A stretch of DNA of 64,000 bases, taken from positions 1-64,000 of the forward strand of contig NZ_FNCJ01000018.1 in NCBI RefSeq assembly GCF_900100735.1, read 5' to 3'. This document shows, in pieces, positions 16,584 to 25,052 of the stretch. The notes under the pieces were generated by a model. That model was given only the letters and a program-made list of their open reading frames with translations, was not told where the DNA came from and searched no databases. This DNA is from Paraburkholderia phenazinium. GTDB lineage: Bacteria > Pseudomonadota > Gammaproteobacteria > Burkholderiales > Burkholderiaceae. Position 1 is the stretch's first letter, and each line of letters begins with the position of its first letter. Both the position numbers and the translations under genes were made by a program.

Positions 16584-17357
16584 ATGTCGCTCGATTCGTT
16601 TGGACTGACAATGGCGTCGCTGCCGACGCCCACCCCAACATCGGTGTCGTCGCCGGAGCCCACGCTTGCCAAAAAGCCGAGCACGAATGCCGGCACGTCC
16701 ACGACGCCGACCGCCAGCACCGATCCACTGATGGCCGCACTGCAGCAGACGCTCTCGCAGCTCGGCTACAGCATGCCGGCTGGCTCGCCGACCACCAACG
16801 GCACAGACGCATCGGATAGCAGCGCAGACAGCACCAGCAGCGCAACCAGTTCCGCCAGCTCCGATGCGAGCAGCACCGGCACGCAGTTCCTCGCCGCGCT
16901 CTATCAGGCGCTGGCGTTGCAACAGTCGATCTCGGCAGGCGGCGGCAGCGCCTCGTCCGGCGATGCCTCGGCTAACGCGATCGCCAGCTTCAACGATCCG
17001 GCGTCTTCAGGAAGTGGCATCAGCGCCTATCGCGACCTTGGATCGCGGATTGCGGATCTGTCCAACGCATCGCGCGACTCGGTGGACGACACGGGCGACG
17101 CGGACGACACCGCTGGAGAATGGGACATCGAAATCGACGACGTGTCCGAGACCTCGGAGCCCGACGAAGCGGACGACGAAGATCCGATGGATACCGCGAT
17201 GTCGAATCTAAGCGATGCGTTGCAGGCTCACGTCGCCGCGCTCGATCAGGACCCCGGTGCGACGGTCACGCTTTCCGATGTGCTCGACGGCTTGTCGAGC
17301 AGCGCCAGCAGTCTGAACTGGCAGCCGGTCGGTGTACTCGTCGACGTGTCGGCCTAA
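16584..17357 (+). CDS. Ser/Thr-rich acidic low-complexity protein
   Basis: A 257-residue protein starting MSLDSFGLTMASLPTPTPTS after a GGAGGA site at 16570-16575. Residues about 10-110 are rich in Ser, Thr, Pro and Ala; two more ordered helices follow (LMAALQQTLSQLGYSMPAG and QFLAALYQALALQQSIS), then an acidic Asp/Glu region near 185-220. No signal peptide is evident. It may be a secreted or surface protein, or an effector-like protein, but nothing identifies one. A smaller protein of similar composition is encoded at 18564. Confidence 0.6.
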   Translation: MSLDSFGLTMASLPTPTPTSVSSPEPTLAKKPSTNAGTSTTPTASTDPLMAALQQTLSQLGYSMPAGSPTTNGTDASDSSADSTSSATSSASSDASSTGTQFLAALYQALALQQSISAGGGSASSGDASANAIASFNDPASSGSGISAYRDLGSRIADLSNASRDSVDDTGDADDTAGEWDIEIDDVSETSEPDEADDEDPMDTAMSNLSDALQAHVAALDQDPGATVTLSDVLDGLSSSASSLNWQPVGVLVDVSA

Positions 17358-17391
17358 GAGCGGCCCGGGGGACGACTGGGTTGGCGAGCGC

Positions 17392-18186
17392 CTACAGCAC
17401 CCCGGACTTCCATATCATCTGCGCGGCAGCCGCGAGTACGAACAGCAGCACCAGCTTGCGGAAAGTCGAAGGGTGCAGCTTGTCGCGCAGCGGCCGCACG
17501 ATCAGCATGCCGGCGATCACGGGAATGCTCGCGGCGGCGGAGATGGCCAGATCGATCCAGCTTGCGTGCGCGCCGCCGCTGAACGCGGCGATCAGCGTGA
17601 TGATGGAGACCACCAGGATGATGGCAATCTGCTTGGTGAACGCCTTGCCAGTTGCCCCGGTGGCGATCAGGTACATCGCCAGCAACGGGCCGGGTACTGA
17701 CGCGATGCTCTCCATCACGGCGGCCCCGAAGCCGAGCACGAAACCCACCAGTTTGGCGATGCCCGGCGACAACGTGAGCCGCGGCGAGACGAACAGCAGC
17801 AACGCGGCGACGATCAGCAGAATGCCGGCGGCAGCTTGCGCGCGATGCGGCGCGAGCGAGATCAGCATCGTCACCCCGACGATGTTGCCCAGCACCGTGC
17901 CGACCAGCGGCGCCGCGATCCGCCGCACCGTGGCGAGCATCTGGCCGCCTTCGAACGCCTGCGGAATGTTGCCGAGAATGATTGGCATCGACAGCAGCAA
18001 CACGGCCTGCTTGATCGGCAGGAAGTGGCTGAGAATCGGCATCGCGACGAGCGGCACACCGATGCTGACCACGCCCTTGACCATGCCGCCCAACAGCAGC
18101 GCGAGCACGATGCCGAGCAGCGCGTAGCCATCGAGGGCCTGCAGGGCAGAGCCTAAAACGCCATCGGAGAGATTGATGTGAACCAT
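17392..18186 (-). CDS. TauE/SafE family sulfite/anion exporter
   Basis: A 264-residue membrane protein with about eight hydrophobic segments. The two TauE/SafE half-repeats are visible: GGMVKGVVSIGVPLVAMPIL near residues 33-52 and VLGFGAAVMESIASVPGPLLAMYL in the second half. Members export sulfite, sulfoacetate or related organic anions. It is convergent with the Ser/Thr-rich gene at 16584 (34 bases between stops) and no sulfur-metabolism gene is adjacent, so the substrate is open. Confidence 0.88.
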   Translation of the reverse strand: MVHINLSDGVLGSALQALDGYALLGIVLALLLGGMVKGVVSIGVPLVAMPILSHFLPIKQAVLLLSMPIILGNIPQAFEGGQMLATVRRIAAPLVGTVLGNIVGVTMLISLAPHRAQAAAGILLIVAALLLFVSPRLTLSPGIAKLVGFVLGFGAAVMESIASVPGPLLAMYLIATGATGKAFTKQIAIILVVSIITLIAAFSGGAHASWIDLAISAAASIPVIAGMLIVRPLRDKLHPSTFRKLVLLFVLAAAAQMIWKSGVL

Positions 18187-18563
18187 GGTGGAGTCTGTCC
18201 GCTATGACTGCGGAGTTGCGACTTCGAGCATCGCGCAGTGAAATTCGTGTCTTGGCCGGCCCGTCCGGGGCCCGGCCAACTGACAGGCGCCCATGCCCGC
18301 CGGAGCCGCATGATACCCCGGCGCGCGTCCGGTCGCGCGCGGTGCGCTTTGGTGCTCTCTGATGCGCTTACGCGCGGGAACCGGACGGCTGCGGCCTTAC
18401 CTCCCCTTACCAACACTCAAGTTAGGTTCCTGCAAGGTCGAAAAGACAGGCAAGGCGAGATCGCACCGATAACACGGGTTGTCCGCCACGCTGCCATCGC
18501 AGGGCGGTGTGGCCACTGCGCCCAACCGGGCGGCCCGGGATAAAAGGATGAGGAAGGATTGCC
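18187..18563. other. Intergenic region between divergent genes
   Basis: About 375 bases between the TauE gene and the small Ser/Thr-rich gene at 18564. It should contain both promoters. No gene or clear palindrome was recognised. Confidence 0.4.
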
Positions 18564-18965
18564 ATGCAAATCAGCAACGCTGCGTCGTCACCTACGCTGA
18601 CACCATCGGGGACTAGCGGCACCACCACACCGGACTCCGACTCGGCTACGGCGTCCGTGACCAGCGCTGACGCAACGTCGACCGATACGTCATCAACATC
18701 AGCAGCCCCTAGCCCAAGCCAGGACGCAGCCGTGAACATCTCGCCCGAGGGCGCAGCGATCGCGGCGCAGGATCCCGGCACTGCGGATACCTCGGACGAC
18801 CCCGGCAACACGGCTAACGTTTCGCCACTCAAGTCGTTCACTTACGGCACGTTGGGACTCGAGCGCCCCGACCAGGCGCAAGACAATCGCAATCCGTTCT
18901 ATACCGCTGGCCGTTGGCTGGCTGCGGGGCTCACGATCGGGGGCATCATTTCGCTGCTGGTGTGA
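18564..18965 (+). CDS. Ser/Thr-rich small protein with C-terminal hydrophobic segment
   Basis: A 133-residue protein with an AGGAAGG ribosome-binding site. Residues about 5-55 are Ser/Thr/Ala-rich; a VNISPEGAAIAAQ motif follows near residue 57, then a more ordered part (SFTYGTLGLERPDQAQDN) and a C-terminal hydrophobic stretch, RWLAAGLTIGGIISLLV, that could be a tail anchor. No domain was recognised. Its composition echoes that of the protein at 16584, 1.2 kb away, but no clear homology is visible. Confidence 0.6.
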   Translation: MQISNAASSPTLTPSGTSGTTTPDSDSATASVTSADATSTDTSSTSAAPSPSQDAAVNISPEGAAIAAQDPGTADTSDDPGNTANVSPLKSFTYGTLGLERPDQAQDNRNPFYTAGRWLAAGLTIGGIISLLV

Positions 18966-19004
18966 CGGCAGGCTTAAGGTTACAAATATGGTTGCTGGCA
19001 CAAC

Positions 19005-20141
19005 TTAACGGACCAACGCGAGACACGGTGCATTGAAGAGACGACCCTGCGTGAACTCACGAATCGTCTTCGACAGCACCACCATCCACAAGCCACCCAG
19101 CGCAGCCGCCAGCACAACGCCAATCACAGCGAAGCCACTGAAGCCCGTGATGCGATAGAGGTTCAGCGTAGCCAGCGTGTAGACCCCGATCGGGAAGGTG
19201 AAGCCCCACCAGCCGAGATTGAACGGCAGACCTTCACGGCGATAGCGCCACATGAAGAGCACGGCAATCGCGAACCACCAAAGGCCCACACCCCACAGCA
19301 GCAAACCACCAACCACACCGAAGTCCCTCGCGATGAGCGCCACACTGGCGAGTGAAGTACCCGCAAATGCGCCCGAAGCAGCTTGCCCAAGTGTCAGCAA
19401 TCCCAGCGCACCCGTCCCGATCGGACCCAGCGTCAACCAGCTCGACGGAACCAGATCGCGGTGCGGCAGCTTGTGAATCACGAGCCGGAAGAACACCAGC
19501 GTCAGCACAGCGAACGCCAGCGGCACCGAGATCGCCCACAGCACATAACCGGCGCCGGTCACGAGGCGCGCCGTTTCGAGCGGCAGATGCGGCGCCAGCA
19601 CAGCGGCACTCGACGCAGCCACTTCCGGCGCGACGATCGGCAACAGCAGGACAGCGGTCAGACGCTCGAACGCATGGCTTTGCTCCGTGAACATCAGGTA
19701 CGGCACGGCTACCGCTACCACGACCGCGAGCAGCGCATCGAAGCACCACAGCGCAGAGGCCAGCGTGTAAACGCTAGCGCCGAAGTGCGGACCGGCGAAC
19801 AGCACGATGCCGTTGATGATCGGCGCCAGTCCCATGGGGATCGCACCGAGGAACATAGACTGCAAGGGGTGATGCAGCAGCGGCTTCACCGTCTCCGGGT
19901 AGAAGATCCAGCGCGCCGCGAACATCCCGGCGAACACGGCATACAGACCGATATCCACGCACCAGAGCGACTCGGCCAACGCCCGCTGGCCGCTGAAGTG
20001 CAGCGGCAGCGCCATCAGCACGAGAAAGACGATGCCGTTGCCCATCGTGACCGCAAACCAGTTCGGCGTGAACTGACGCACCTTGTCGGAAAAGGGCTGC
20101 GCGCCGGAAGCGCGGGTGCCTGCGATTGAATTGGTGTTCAT
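19005..20141 (-). CDS. TDT family (SLAC1/TehA-type) transporter
   Basis: A 378-residue membrane protein with about ten hydrophobic segments. NWFAVTMGNGIVFLVLMALP at the N-terminus and FPIGVYTLATLNLYRITG near the C-terminus are typical of the tellurite-resistance/dicarboxylate transporter family, which includes TehA, SLAC1 anion channels and the yeast sulfite pump Ssu1. Of three consecutive ATGs (20147, 20144, 20141) the last is chosen since ACGGAG upstream is then 6 bases away. It is divergent from a LysR gene, its probable regulator. The anion carried is not determined. Confidence 0.87.
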   Translation of the reverse strand: MNTNSIAGTRASGAQPFSDKVRQFTPNWFAVTMGNGIVFLVLMALPLHFSGQRALAESLWCVDIGLYAVFAGMFAARWIFYPETVKPLLHHPLQSMFLGAIPMGLAPIINGIVLFAGPHFGASVYTLASALWCFDALLAVVVAVAVPYLMFTEQSHAFERLTAVLLLPIVAPEVAASSAAVLAPHLPLETARLVTGAGYVLWAISVPLAFAVLTLVFFRLVIHKLPHRDLVPSSWLTLGPIGTGALGLLTLGQAASGAFAGTSLASVALIARDFGVVGGLLLWGVGLWWFAIAVLFMWRYRREGLPFNLGWWGFTFPIGVYTLATLNLYRITGFSGFAVIGVVLAAALGGLWMVVLSKTIREFTQGRLFNAPCLALVR

Positions 20142-20200
20142 CATCATCTCCGTTAGAGAACCCATGACCGAACTTTAGGCTCGCGCAACCCATATGAAAA

Positions 20201-20215
20201 ATACATGTTTAGTAT
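20201..20215. promoter_or_regulatory. LysR-type T-N11-A box between TDT transporter and LysR genes
   Basis: The sequence ATAC-ATGTTTA-GTAT is a perfect 4-bp inverted repeat with 7-base spacer and satisfies the T-N11-A rule for LysR regulators. It lies 60 bases above the transporter start and 90 bases above the LysR start, in an AT-richer stretch between the two divergent genes, so it is a plausible binding site for the LysR protein encoded at 20305. Confidence 0.5.
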
Positions 20216-20304
20216 CTGTGCGATGCCTTTTTGATATACATTGATCCCAAGCCCGATTCGCCGGCGCTGCAACCTGCCGCCAACCCCACACAGGCATTCA
20301 TACC

Positions 20305-21195
20305 GTGAACTTCACCCACTTGCTCGCTTTCTTCGAAGTGGCCCGCGCCGGCAGCGTCAGTGCCGGCGCCGAACGGCTGCGCGTCAGCCAGCCTGCGGTC
20401 ACGCGCGAAATCCGTGAACTGGAAGAGCGGCTCGGGCTGATCCTGTTCGACCGCTTGCCGCGCGGCATCGCGCTCACCGAAGCGGGGAAGCTGCTGTTCG
20501 GCTACGCCGAGCGGATCTTCGCGCTCTCCGACACCGCGCAAGCCGAATTGAAGGAGCTAGCTGGTTTGAGCGCCGGACAACTGAGCATCGGCGCGAGTGC
20601 AACCGTAGGCGCCTATCTGGTGCCGGACATGATTGCGCGCTTCAACGTAAGCCATCCGAAAGTTGGCATCGACCTCGCCGTCACCAATACCGAGCATGTC
20701 GAACAGAGCTTGCGCGACCACACGGTGTCGCTCGGCTTCGTGGAAGGTCCCTACGACGACAGCATCCTGCACACGCACCCGATCGGCGCCGACGAGATCG
20801 TCGCTGTCGCAGCGGCTGCGCATCCGCGCGCCGGACAACGATTGCGGGCACGCGATCTCGCCGAACGCGTCGTGATTCTGCGCGAGCCCGGTTCGGGGAC
20901 GCGCGCCGTCGTCGAAGAAGCGTATGCGCGTATCGGCCTGCACATCGAGCCGCTGATGTCGATCAGCGATACGGTCGCTATCAAACGCATGCTGCTCGCG
21001 CAGCACGCCATTGCGTATGTCTCGTCGCTGAGCATCAGGGACGAGGTCCGCCGCGGCGAGCTAAGCATCCTCGATGTACGCGACCTGCGCATCGAGCGCC
21101 CGCTCAACATGGTCTGGCTCAAAGGGCGGACGCTCTCACCGAGTACCCAGGCGTTTGTCGATCTGGTGCGGGAAGAGTTACAGTTACGCGCCTAA
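20305..21195 (+). CDS. LysR family transcriptional regulator
   Basis: A 296-residue regulator. The winged helix-turn-helix is MNFTHLLAFFEVARAGSVSA...ERLRVSQPAVTREIRELEERLGLILFDR, and the effector domain begins around residue 90 with GQLSIGASATVGAYLVPDMI. It is divergent from the TDT transporter gene with a T-N11-A box between, so transport of a small anion may be its controlled function. The effector domain resembles CysB/CbbR-type proteins in general layout, but the ligand is unknown. Confidence 0.92.
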   Translation: MNFTHLLAFFEVARAGSVSAGAERLRVSQPAVTREIRELEERLGLILFDRLPRGIALTEAGKLLFGYAERIFALSDTAQAELKELAGLSAGQLSIGASATVGAYLVPDMIARFNVSHPKVGIDLAVTNTEHVEQSLRDHTVSLGFVEGPYDDSILHTHPIGADEIVAVAAAAHPRAGQRLRARDLAERVVILREPGSGTRAVVEEAYARIGLHIEPLMSISDTVAIKRMLLAQHAIAYVSSLSIRDEVRRGELSILDVRDLRIERPLNMVWLKGRTLSPSTQAFVDLVREELQLRA

Positions 21196-21305
21196 GCTCG
21201 TCGCGCATGATGCACCACGCATCGACAACACGGTCACCTGATCGAAACCGTGAGCGCAAGGCGTAGCTGAGCCCTTGCATCGTCGTCAATTTAACGGAGG
21301 CTTTT

Positions 21306-22319
21306 TTGGACGACTCCCTCATGCAGTCTGCGGAACAAAGCAAAAACGACACACCTGCAGCGCGGCGCAAACAACGGTTGCGCTGGGTCTTCCTGGGCCC
21401 GAATGGAATCCGGGCCGGCTGGGGCATCGTGGTGTTCATAGCGGCGTTCATGGCAGTCAACTTCTGCGTTTCGAAGCTGTTGCACTTTTTCTTCGGACAC
21501 ATCCCTCATAGCGCAACCGATCTATCGATGCCGACGTTCTACCTCGGCGAGTGCTCCTTGCTCATCTGTCTGGCCGGCGCAGTCGCCGTGGTATCGACCA
21601 TCGAGCGGCGTTCGATACTGTCGTTCGGCCTGCAAGGCTCCGCTGGATGGGCACGCTTCGCAGGCGGCCTGATCTGCGGGTTCGGTGCGATCAGCCTGGT
21701 AGTGCTGATTTTCCTGCAGATGCATCTGCTGACACTCGACCCACCCTCGACGCATGGCGCAACGCTCTGGACGCACGGAATCGCGTGGGGTGGCGCGTTT
21801 CTGCTGGTGGCGCTCGCCGAGGAGTCGGCGCTGCGTGGATATCTGCAATACACGCTGACACGCGGCGTGGGCTTCTGGTGGGGCGCGTTGCTGCTCTCGA
21901 TCCTGTTCGGCGGCCTACACGGCTCCAATCCCGGCGAAACACCGGTGGGACTCATTTCCGCAGGCGGCTTCGGCATCGTGCTATGCCTGAGTCTCTGGTA
22001 CACGGGCTCGCTGTTTTGGGCGATTGGCTTTCATGCGGCGTGGGACTGGGGGCAATCGTACTTCTATGGCACCTCCGATAGCGGCACGTTGCTGGAGACT
22101 CGTCTCTATACCGCACACCCGCTCGGCAACATCCTCTTGAGCGGCGGCAAAACCGGCCCGGAAGGCAGCTTGCTAGTCCTGGTGCTGCTGGTCGTAATGG
22201 GGCTGGCGATGTGGTTATGGTGGGGACGCCGGACCACCTCGCCGTTCAGCGGCAGCGGCTGGCGGCCGGCGCGCACCGGCAATCGCGAGCCCCGCTTCTT
22301 CTCCAAAGCCACGAGATGA
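21306..22319 (+). CDS. CPBP family intramembrane glutamic endopeptidase
   Basis: A 337-residue membrane protein with about eight hydrophobic segments. The CPBP (Abi/CAAX) catalytic motifs are present: LVALAEESALRGYLQ (EEXXXR) around residues 175-190, LLSILFGGLHGSNP (FXXXH) and a third motif AIGFHAAWDWGQS (HXXXN/D). Translation probably starts at TTG 21306, because GGAGG at 21296-21300 is 5 bases before it, while the first ATG at 21321 is too far. It overlaps the GNAT gene by 4 bases. Bacterial members act in prenyl-protein-type processing, bacteriocin immunity or regulation. Confidence 0.88.
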   Translation: MDDSLMQSAEQSKNDTPAARRKQRLRWVFLGPNGIRAGWGIVVFIAAFMAVNFCVSKLLHFFFGHIPHSATDLSMPTFYLGECSLLICLAGAVAVVSTIERRSILSFGLQGSAGWARFAGGLICGFGAISLVVLIFLQMHLLTLDPPSTHGATLWTHGIAWGGAFLLVALAEESALRGYLQYTLTRGVGFWWGALLLSILFGGLHGSNPGETPVGLISAGGFGIVLCLSLWYTGSLFWAIGFHAAWDWGQSYFYGTSDSGTLLETRLYTAHPLGNILLSGGKTGPEGSLLVLVLLVVMGLAMWLWWGRRTTSPFSGSGWRPARTGNREPRFFSKATR

Positions 22320-22771
22320 AAATTGAAGACATTCAGGCCTCCGATGCATCGAGCCTCGAACCGATGATGCTGCATACGATCAGGACGAGCGTACGGGTTG
22401 ACGAGGTCGAAATGGTTGCCGTGGTTGCGAATGTTCTCGCCAACATGCGCTGGGCATTCGACCATGCGCAACAGTGCGTCCACCTGAAATGCGTCGATGA
22501 AGGGCGCATCGTCGGTGTCGTGCTGGTAAAGAATTTCTGGAACCTATGCAGTCTGTTTGTGGATCCTGACTACCATCGGCGTGGCCTGGGTCGCAGGCTG
22601 ATCGAGGCCGCCGTCGAACAGTGTGCGCCACGTAACGAGCGATCGTATCTGCAGGTCAACGCGGCGCCGAATGCCGTCGCGTTTTACCGGTCGCTGGGGT
22701 TTGCAAAGCTGGAAGGTGCGAAGGGATTCGGCACGAGTACGCCGATGGCGCTGCCGCTAAGCGCCCAGTAG
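22316..22771 (+). CDS. GNAT family N-acetyltransferase
   Basis: A 151-residue acetyltransferase whose ATG overlaps the CPBP stop (ATGA), so the two are coupled. LCSLFVDPDYHRRGLGRRLIEA is the acetyl-CoA binding motif A and VNAAPNAVAFYRSLGFAKLEG is motif B. It is convergent with the ProQ-like gene, with 32 bases between the stops. The pairing with an intramembrane protease is unusual and gives no direct clue to the substrate. Confidence 0.88.
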   Translation: MKIEDIQASDASSLEPMMLHTIRTSVRVDEVEMVAVVANVLANMRWAFDHAQQCVHLKCVDEGRIVGVVLVKNFWNLCSLFVDPDYHRRGLGRRLIEAAVEQCAPRNERSYLQVNAAPNAVAFYRSLGFAKLEGAKGFGTSTPMALPLSAQ

Positions 22772-22803
22772 GGCGTGGCGCGGCAGCGTTGTGACGCAGC
22801 GGG

Positions 22804-23571
22804 TTATTGGGCCGCGCTGTCTTGCTGAGCTTCTTGCTGAGGAGCGGCGTTCTGTTCAGCGGTGCTGTCTTGCTGAGCTGCTTGCTCTTGCTGCACGGCG
22901 CTTGCTTGAGCAGCGTCGCCTTCCTGCGCGACGGCTGCTTGCTTCGCCGCACCGTCTTGCTCAGCCACGACTGCTTGCTGTGCAGCGCCTTCTTGCGCAG
23001 CCGCACCGCCCTGTTGCGCGGTACCGCCTTGCGCAGCATTCTTCGTCTTTTGCCGCTTGGCTTGCAATCCACGCGCGCGCGCCGCTTCCGCCGGCAGCAC
23101 TTGACCGGCATCCTGACCGTTCAGGTCCACACGCATTGCGTTGTCGACAACGCATGCCCAATAACGGCTACCCCAGCACCAGACCTTGATGGCCTCGCGC
23201 AGGGCTGCTTCGTCCAGGCCGAGCTCTGCGGAGTGCTCGAGCAGATCCTTGAAAATGCCGACCTTCAGCGGCACTTTCGGCGCTGGATTCTTGGGGAATG
23301 CCTTCGGGAAGCGCTTTTGCAGCTTGCCGATAGACAGCACCACCGGATCGACCGGTTTCGACTTCTGCGCGGGTGCGGTGCGCGCTGCCGTGGGCGCAGT
23401 GCGGCCCGGCTTGGCGTGCTTCGCGGCGTCGGTCTGCCTGGCCGGCTTCGCTGCGTCAGCCTGCTTGGCTGGCCTCGCTGGCTTGGCTTGCTTCGCTTGC
23501 CTGGCTACGCGTTTCTCTTCAGCCTGTTTCGCCAGCTGGTCTTTCAGTGCAGCGAGTTGTTCAAAGCCCAT
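22804..23571 (-). CDS. ProQ/FinO domain RNA-binding protein with long basic and Gln-rich tails
   Basis: A 255-residue protein starting MGFEQLAALKDQLAKQAEEK. Residues about 20-70 are a Lys/Ala/Pro-rich basic linker with repeated AKPAR-like units. The ProQ/FinO domain covers about 73-170 (LQKRFPKAFPKNPAPKVPLKVGIF, IKVWCWGSRYWACVV). The last 80 residues are Gln/Ala/Glu-rich repeats such as AAQQDSTAEQ. ProQ/FinO proteins bind structured RNAs and sRNAs as global chaperones. Both tails are longer than in minimal ProQ relatives. A further upstream in-frame ATG exists but conservation begins at MGFEQ. Confidence 0.9.
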   Translation of the reverse strand: MGFEQLAALKDQLAKQAEEKRVARQAKQAKPARPAKQADAAKPARQTDAAKHAKPGRTAPTAARTAPAQKSKPVDPVVLSIGKLQKRFPKAFPKNPAPKVPLKVGIFKDLLEHSAELGLDEAALREAIKVWCWGSRYWACVVDNAMRVDLNGQDAGQVLPAEAARARGLQAKRQKTKNAAQGGTAQQGGAAAQEGAAQQAVVAEQDGAAKQAAVAQEGDAAQASAVQQEQAAQQDSTAEQNAAPQQEAQQDSAAQ

Positions 23572-23755
23572 GATGCAGTCTACGACGAGGAAAATGCGTG
23601 GATTGTAGCAGTTCGAACGGAAAACCATATTTGCACGCATGGCGCATCGCCATACGCCGCGCGCCTCGCCGTCCCGCCGCCGGTGGGCGCCATGAGCCGC
23701 ATCGCCTCACGATGCGGCGTGATTCTGTGCGAGCCGCGCAGCCGCTTGTCCAGCA

Positions 23756-24388
23756 CTATGTGCCCGCGTCCATCTGCGCCGACAGCAGATAGACGCGCAC
23801 AAGCTGCCTGATTTCCGCCTGGAGCAAGCGGCGTGCCGCTGGTTTTTCACCGGCGAAGGCAGACACGCCCTTGAGCAGATGCAGAAGAACGACGGCCATG
23901 GTTTCGGATTTTGCTTTAGTCATCGCTGGAATGACCGTGCGCAAAACGCCCGCCAAGCCGTCGCGCATTGCCTGGCGAAACTTCACGCGCCGCTCGTCGC
24001 TGCCGCCGCGCGCATCGAGCAGCGCGATCGCAAAACTACGCTGAGATTGCAGCGACACCATGAAATCCACCAGCGCGTCGGCCAACACGTCGAGCGTCAT
24101 CGCCGGCGCCCGCGCCGCAAGCGCCACGAAGCGCTCGGTCACGTGCTGCGCATAGTTGACCAGCAAGGCATCGGCAAGGACTTCCTTGGATGGAAAAAAC
24201 CGGTACAGCGAACCGATTGCCGTGTCCGAGCGGGCCGCGATCTCGGTCATCGTGGCAGCGTCGTACCCCTTTTCCGTGAACACGGCGACGCCGGCTTCCA
24301 TGATCGCCGCGACGCGCAGGTGGCCGCGCTGCCGCTTCGGTTCGTGTGCGCTCGTGGCGGGTGTGGTTGGCATGTCAGTTTGTTCCAT
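23756..24388 (-). CDS. TetR family transcriptional regulator
   Basis: A 210-residue regulator. The N-terminal helix-turn-helix is GHLRVAAIMEAGVAVFTEKGYDAATMTEIAARSDTAIGSLYRFFPSKEVL (seen as an interrupted run of family residues, with TAIGSLYRFFPSKE the recognition segment). The C-terminal ligand domain is about 130 residues. A second in-frame ATG lies five codons in. The gene faces, about 120 bases away, a sigma70-like promoter on the opposite strand containing two palindromes, and is the obvious candidate for binding them. Confidence 0.9.
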   Translation of the reverse strand: MEQTDMPTTPATSAHEPKRQRGHLRVAAIMEAGVAVFTEKGYDAATMTEIAARSDTAIGSLYRFFPSKEVLADALLVNYAQHVTERFVALAARAPAMTLDVLADALVDFMVSLQSQRSFAIALLDARGGSDERRVKFRQAMRDGLAGVLRTVIPAMTKAKSETMAVVLLHLLKGVSAFAGEKPAARRLLQAEIRQLVRVYLLSAQMDAGT

Positions 24389-24509
24389 CTACCGGTGTTT
24401 CGTAAGAATCGCCTCGCATGTTAGCGCTGCGGGTCGGGAACACCCAAACTTTGTGACGGCACGCACAGGCGGCAGCCCCAATCCAATCTACCCACCGCAT
24501 TGGCGAGGT

Positions 24510-24562
24510 TTGACTTATGCGAGGGTACCCTCTAATATCGTATGCGAGGATATCCTCGCATA
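24510..24562 (+). promoter_or_regulatory. Strong sigma70-like promoter with two palindromic operators
   Basis: TTGACT at 24510-24515 and TAATAT at 24533-24538 are separated by exactly 17 bases. That spacer (24516-24532) is TATGC plus the perfect palindrome GAGGGTACCCTC. A second copy at 24541-24562 begins TATGCGAGGAT and continues with its exact reverse complement, a perfect 22-bp palindrome covering the expected transcription start. The two boxes share TATGCGAGGRTAYCCTC and are 25 bases apart. The layout is what a tightly repressed promoter looks like; the adjacent TetR protein is the likely ligand. Confidence 0.75.
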
Positions 24563-24687
24563 TCTACACACGCCGGCCGTGTTCGACTGTTTGCATTGCC
24601 GTTCTTGTCAGCGGCATGAAAGCAGTCTTGCCGCGCCCGACGCTTACGGCGCCCGGCGGATTTCCACTCTTTCCCTCAAGTGATCTC

Positions 24688-24999
24688 ATGCACTACGTCG
24701 CCGCTTTTTTTGCCGGGGCCTTTCTCTGCAATTGCCTCCCCCACCTGATCGCAGGCCTGCAGGGCATGCCGTTTCCCACTCCCTTTGCCAAACCACATGG
24801 CGTCGGCGACTCCTCGGCATCCGTCAACTTTCTGTGGGGATTTTTTAATCTGCTGGTGGCTCTTTACCTGTTTTCGCTCCACCCATTCACATTGGCGCTC
24901 ACGCCCGAGCTGATTGCGCCGCTCGCCGGTGCGCTGTCGCTCGGACTGTGGATGTCGGTGCATTTCGGCAAAGTCTGGCGGGACAAGCACGCCAGATGA
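24688..24999 (+). CDS. Small membrane protein under the double-palindrome promoter
   Basis: A 103-residue protein starting MHYVAAFFAGAFLCNCLPHL with three hydrophobic segments (about residues 2-20, 44-62 and 72-92) and a basic C-terminus. No family was recognised with certainty. A longer in-frame version is possible from ATGs upstream (for example 24616), but the membrane segment begins here. It lies about 140 bases downstream of the predicted start point of the TetR-type repressed promoter and is its first gene. Confidence 0.65.
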   Translation: MHYVAAFFAGAFLCNCLPHLIAGLQGMPFPTPFAKPHGVGDSSASVNFLWGFFNLLVALYLFSLHPFTLALTPELIAPLAGALSLGLWMSVHFGKVWRDKHAR

Positions 25000-25016
25000 C
25001 AAGCAGCGCTTGTCAG

Positions 25017-25045
25017 TTGACGAACACTGTATTCGTCGATATTGT
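25017..25045 (+). promoter_or_regulatory. Promoter with inverted repeat upstream of the HigA gene
   Basis: TTGACG (25017-25022), a 17-base spacer and TATTGT (25040-25045) make a credible sigma70 promoter. GACGAA-N7-TTCGTC at 25019-25037 is a perfect inverted repeat within it. HigA antitoxins bind such repeats to autoregulate. The expected start point is only a base or so before ATG 25053, so the message may be nearly leaderless. Confidence 0.5.
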
Positions 25046-25052
25046 TCAGTCC

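Noticed and set aside
22804..23050. Repetitive sequence resembling a CRISPR or minisatellite array
   Set aside because: The repeats are imperfect, codon-phased and encode the Gln/Ala tail of the ProQ-like protein; there are no uniform repeats or spacers.
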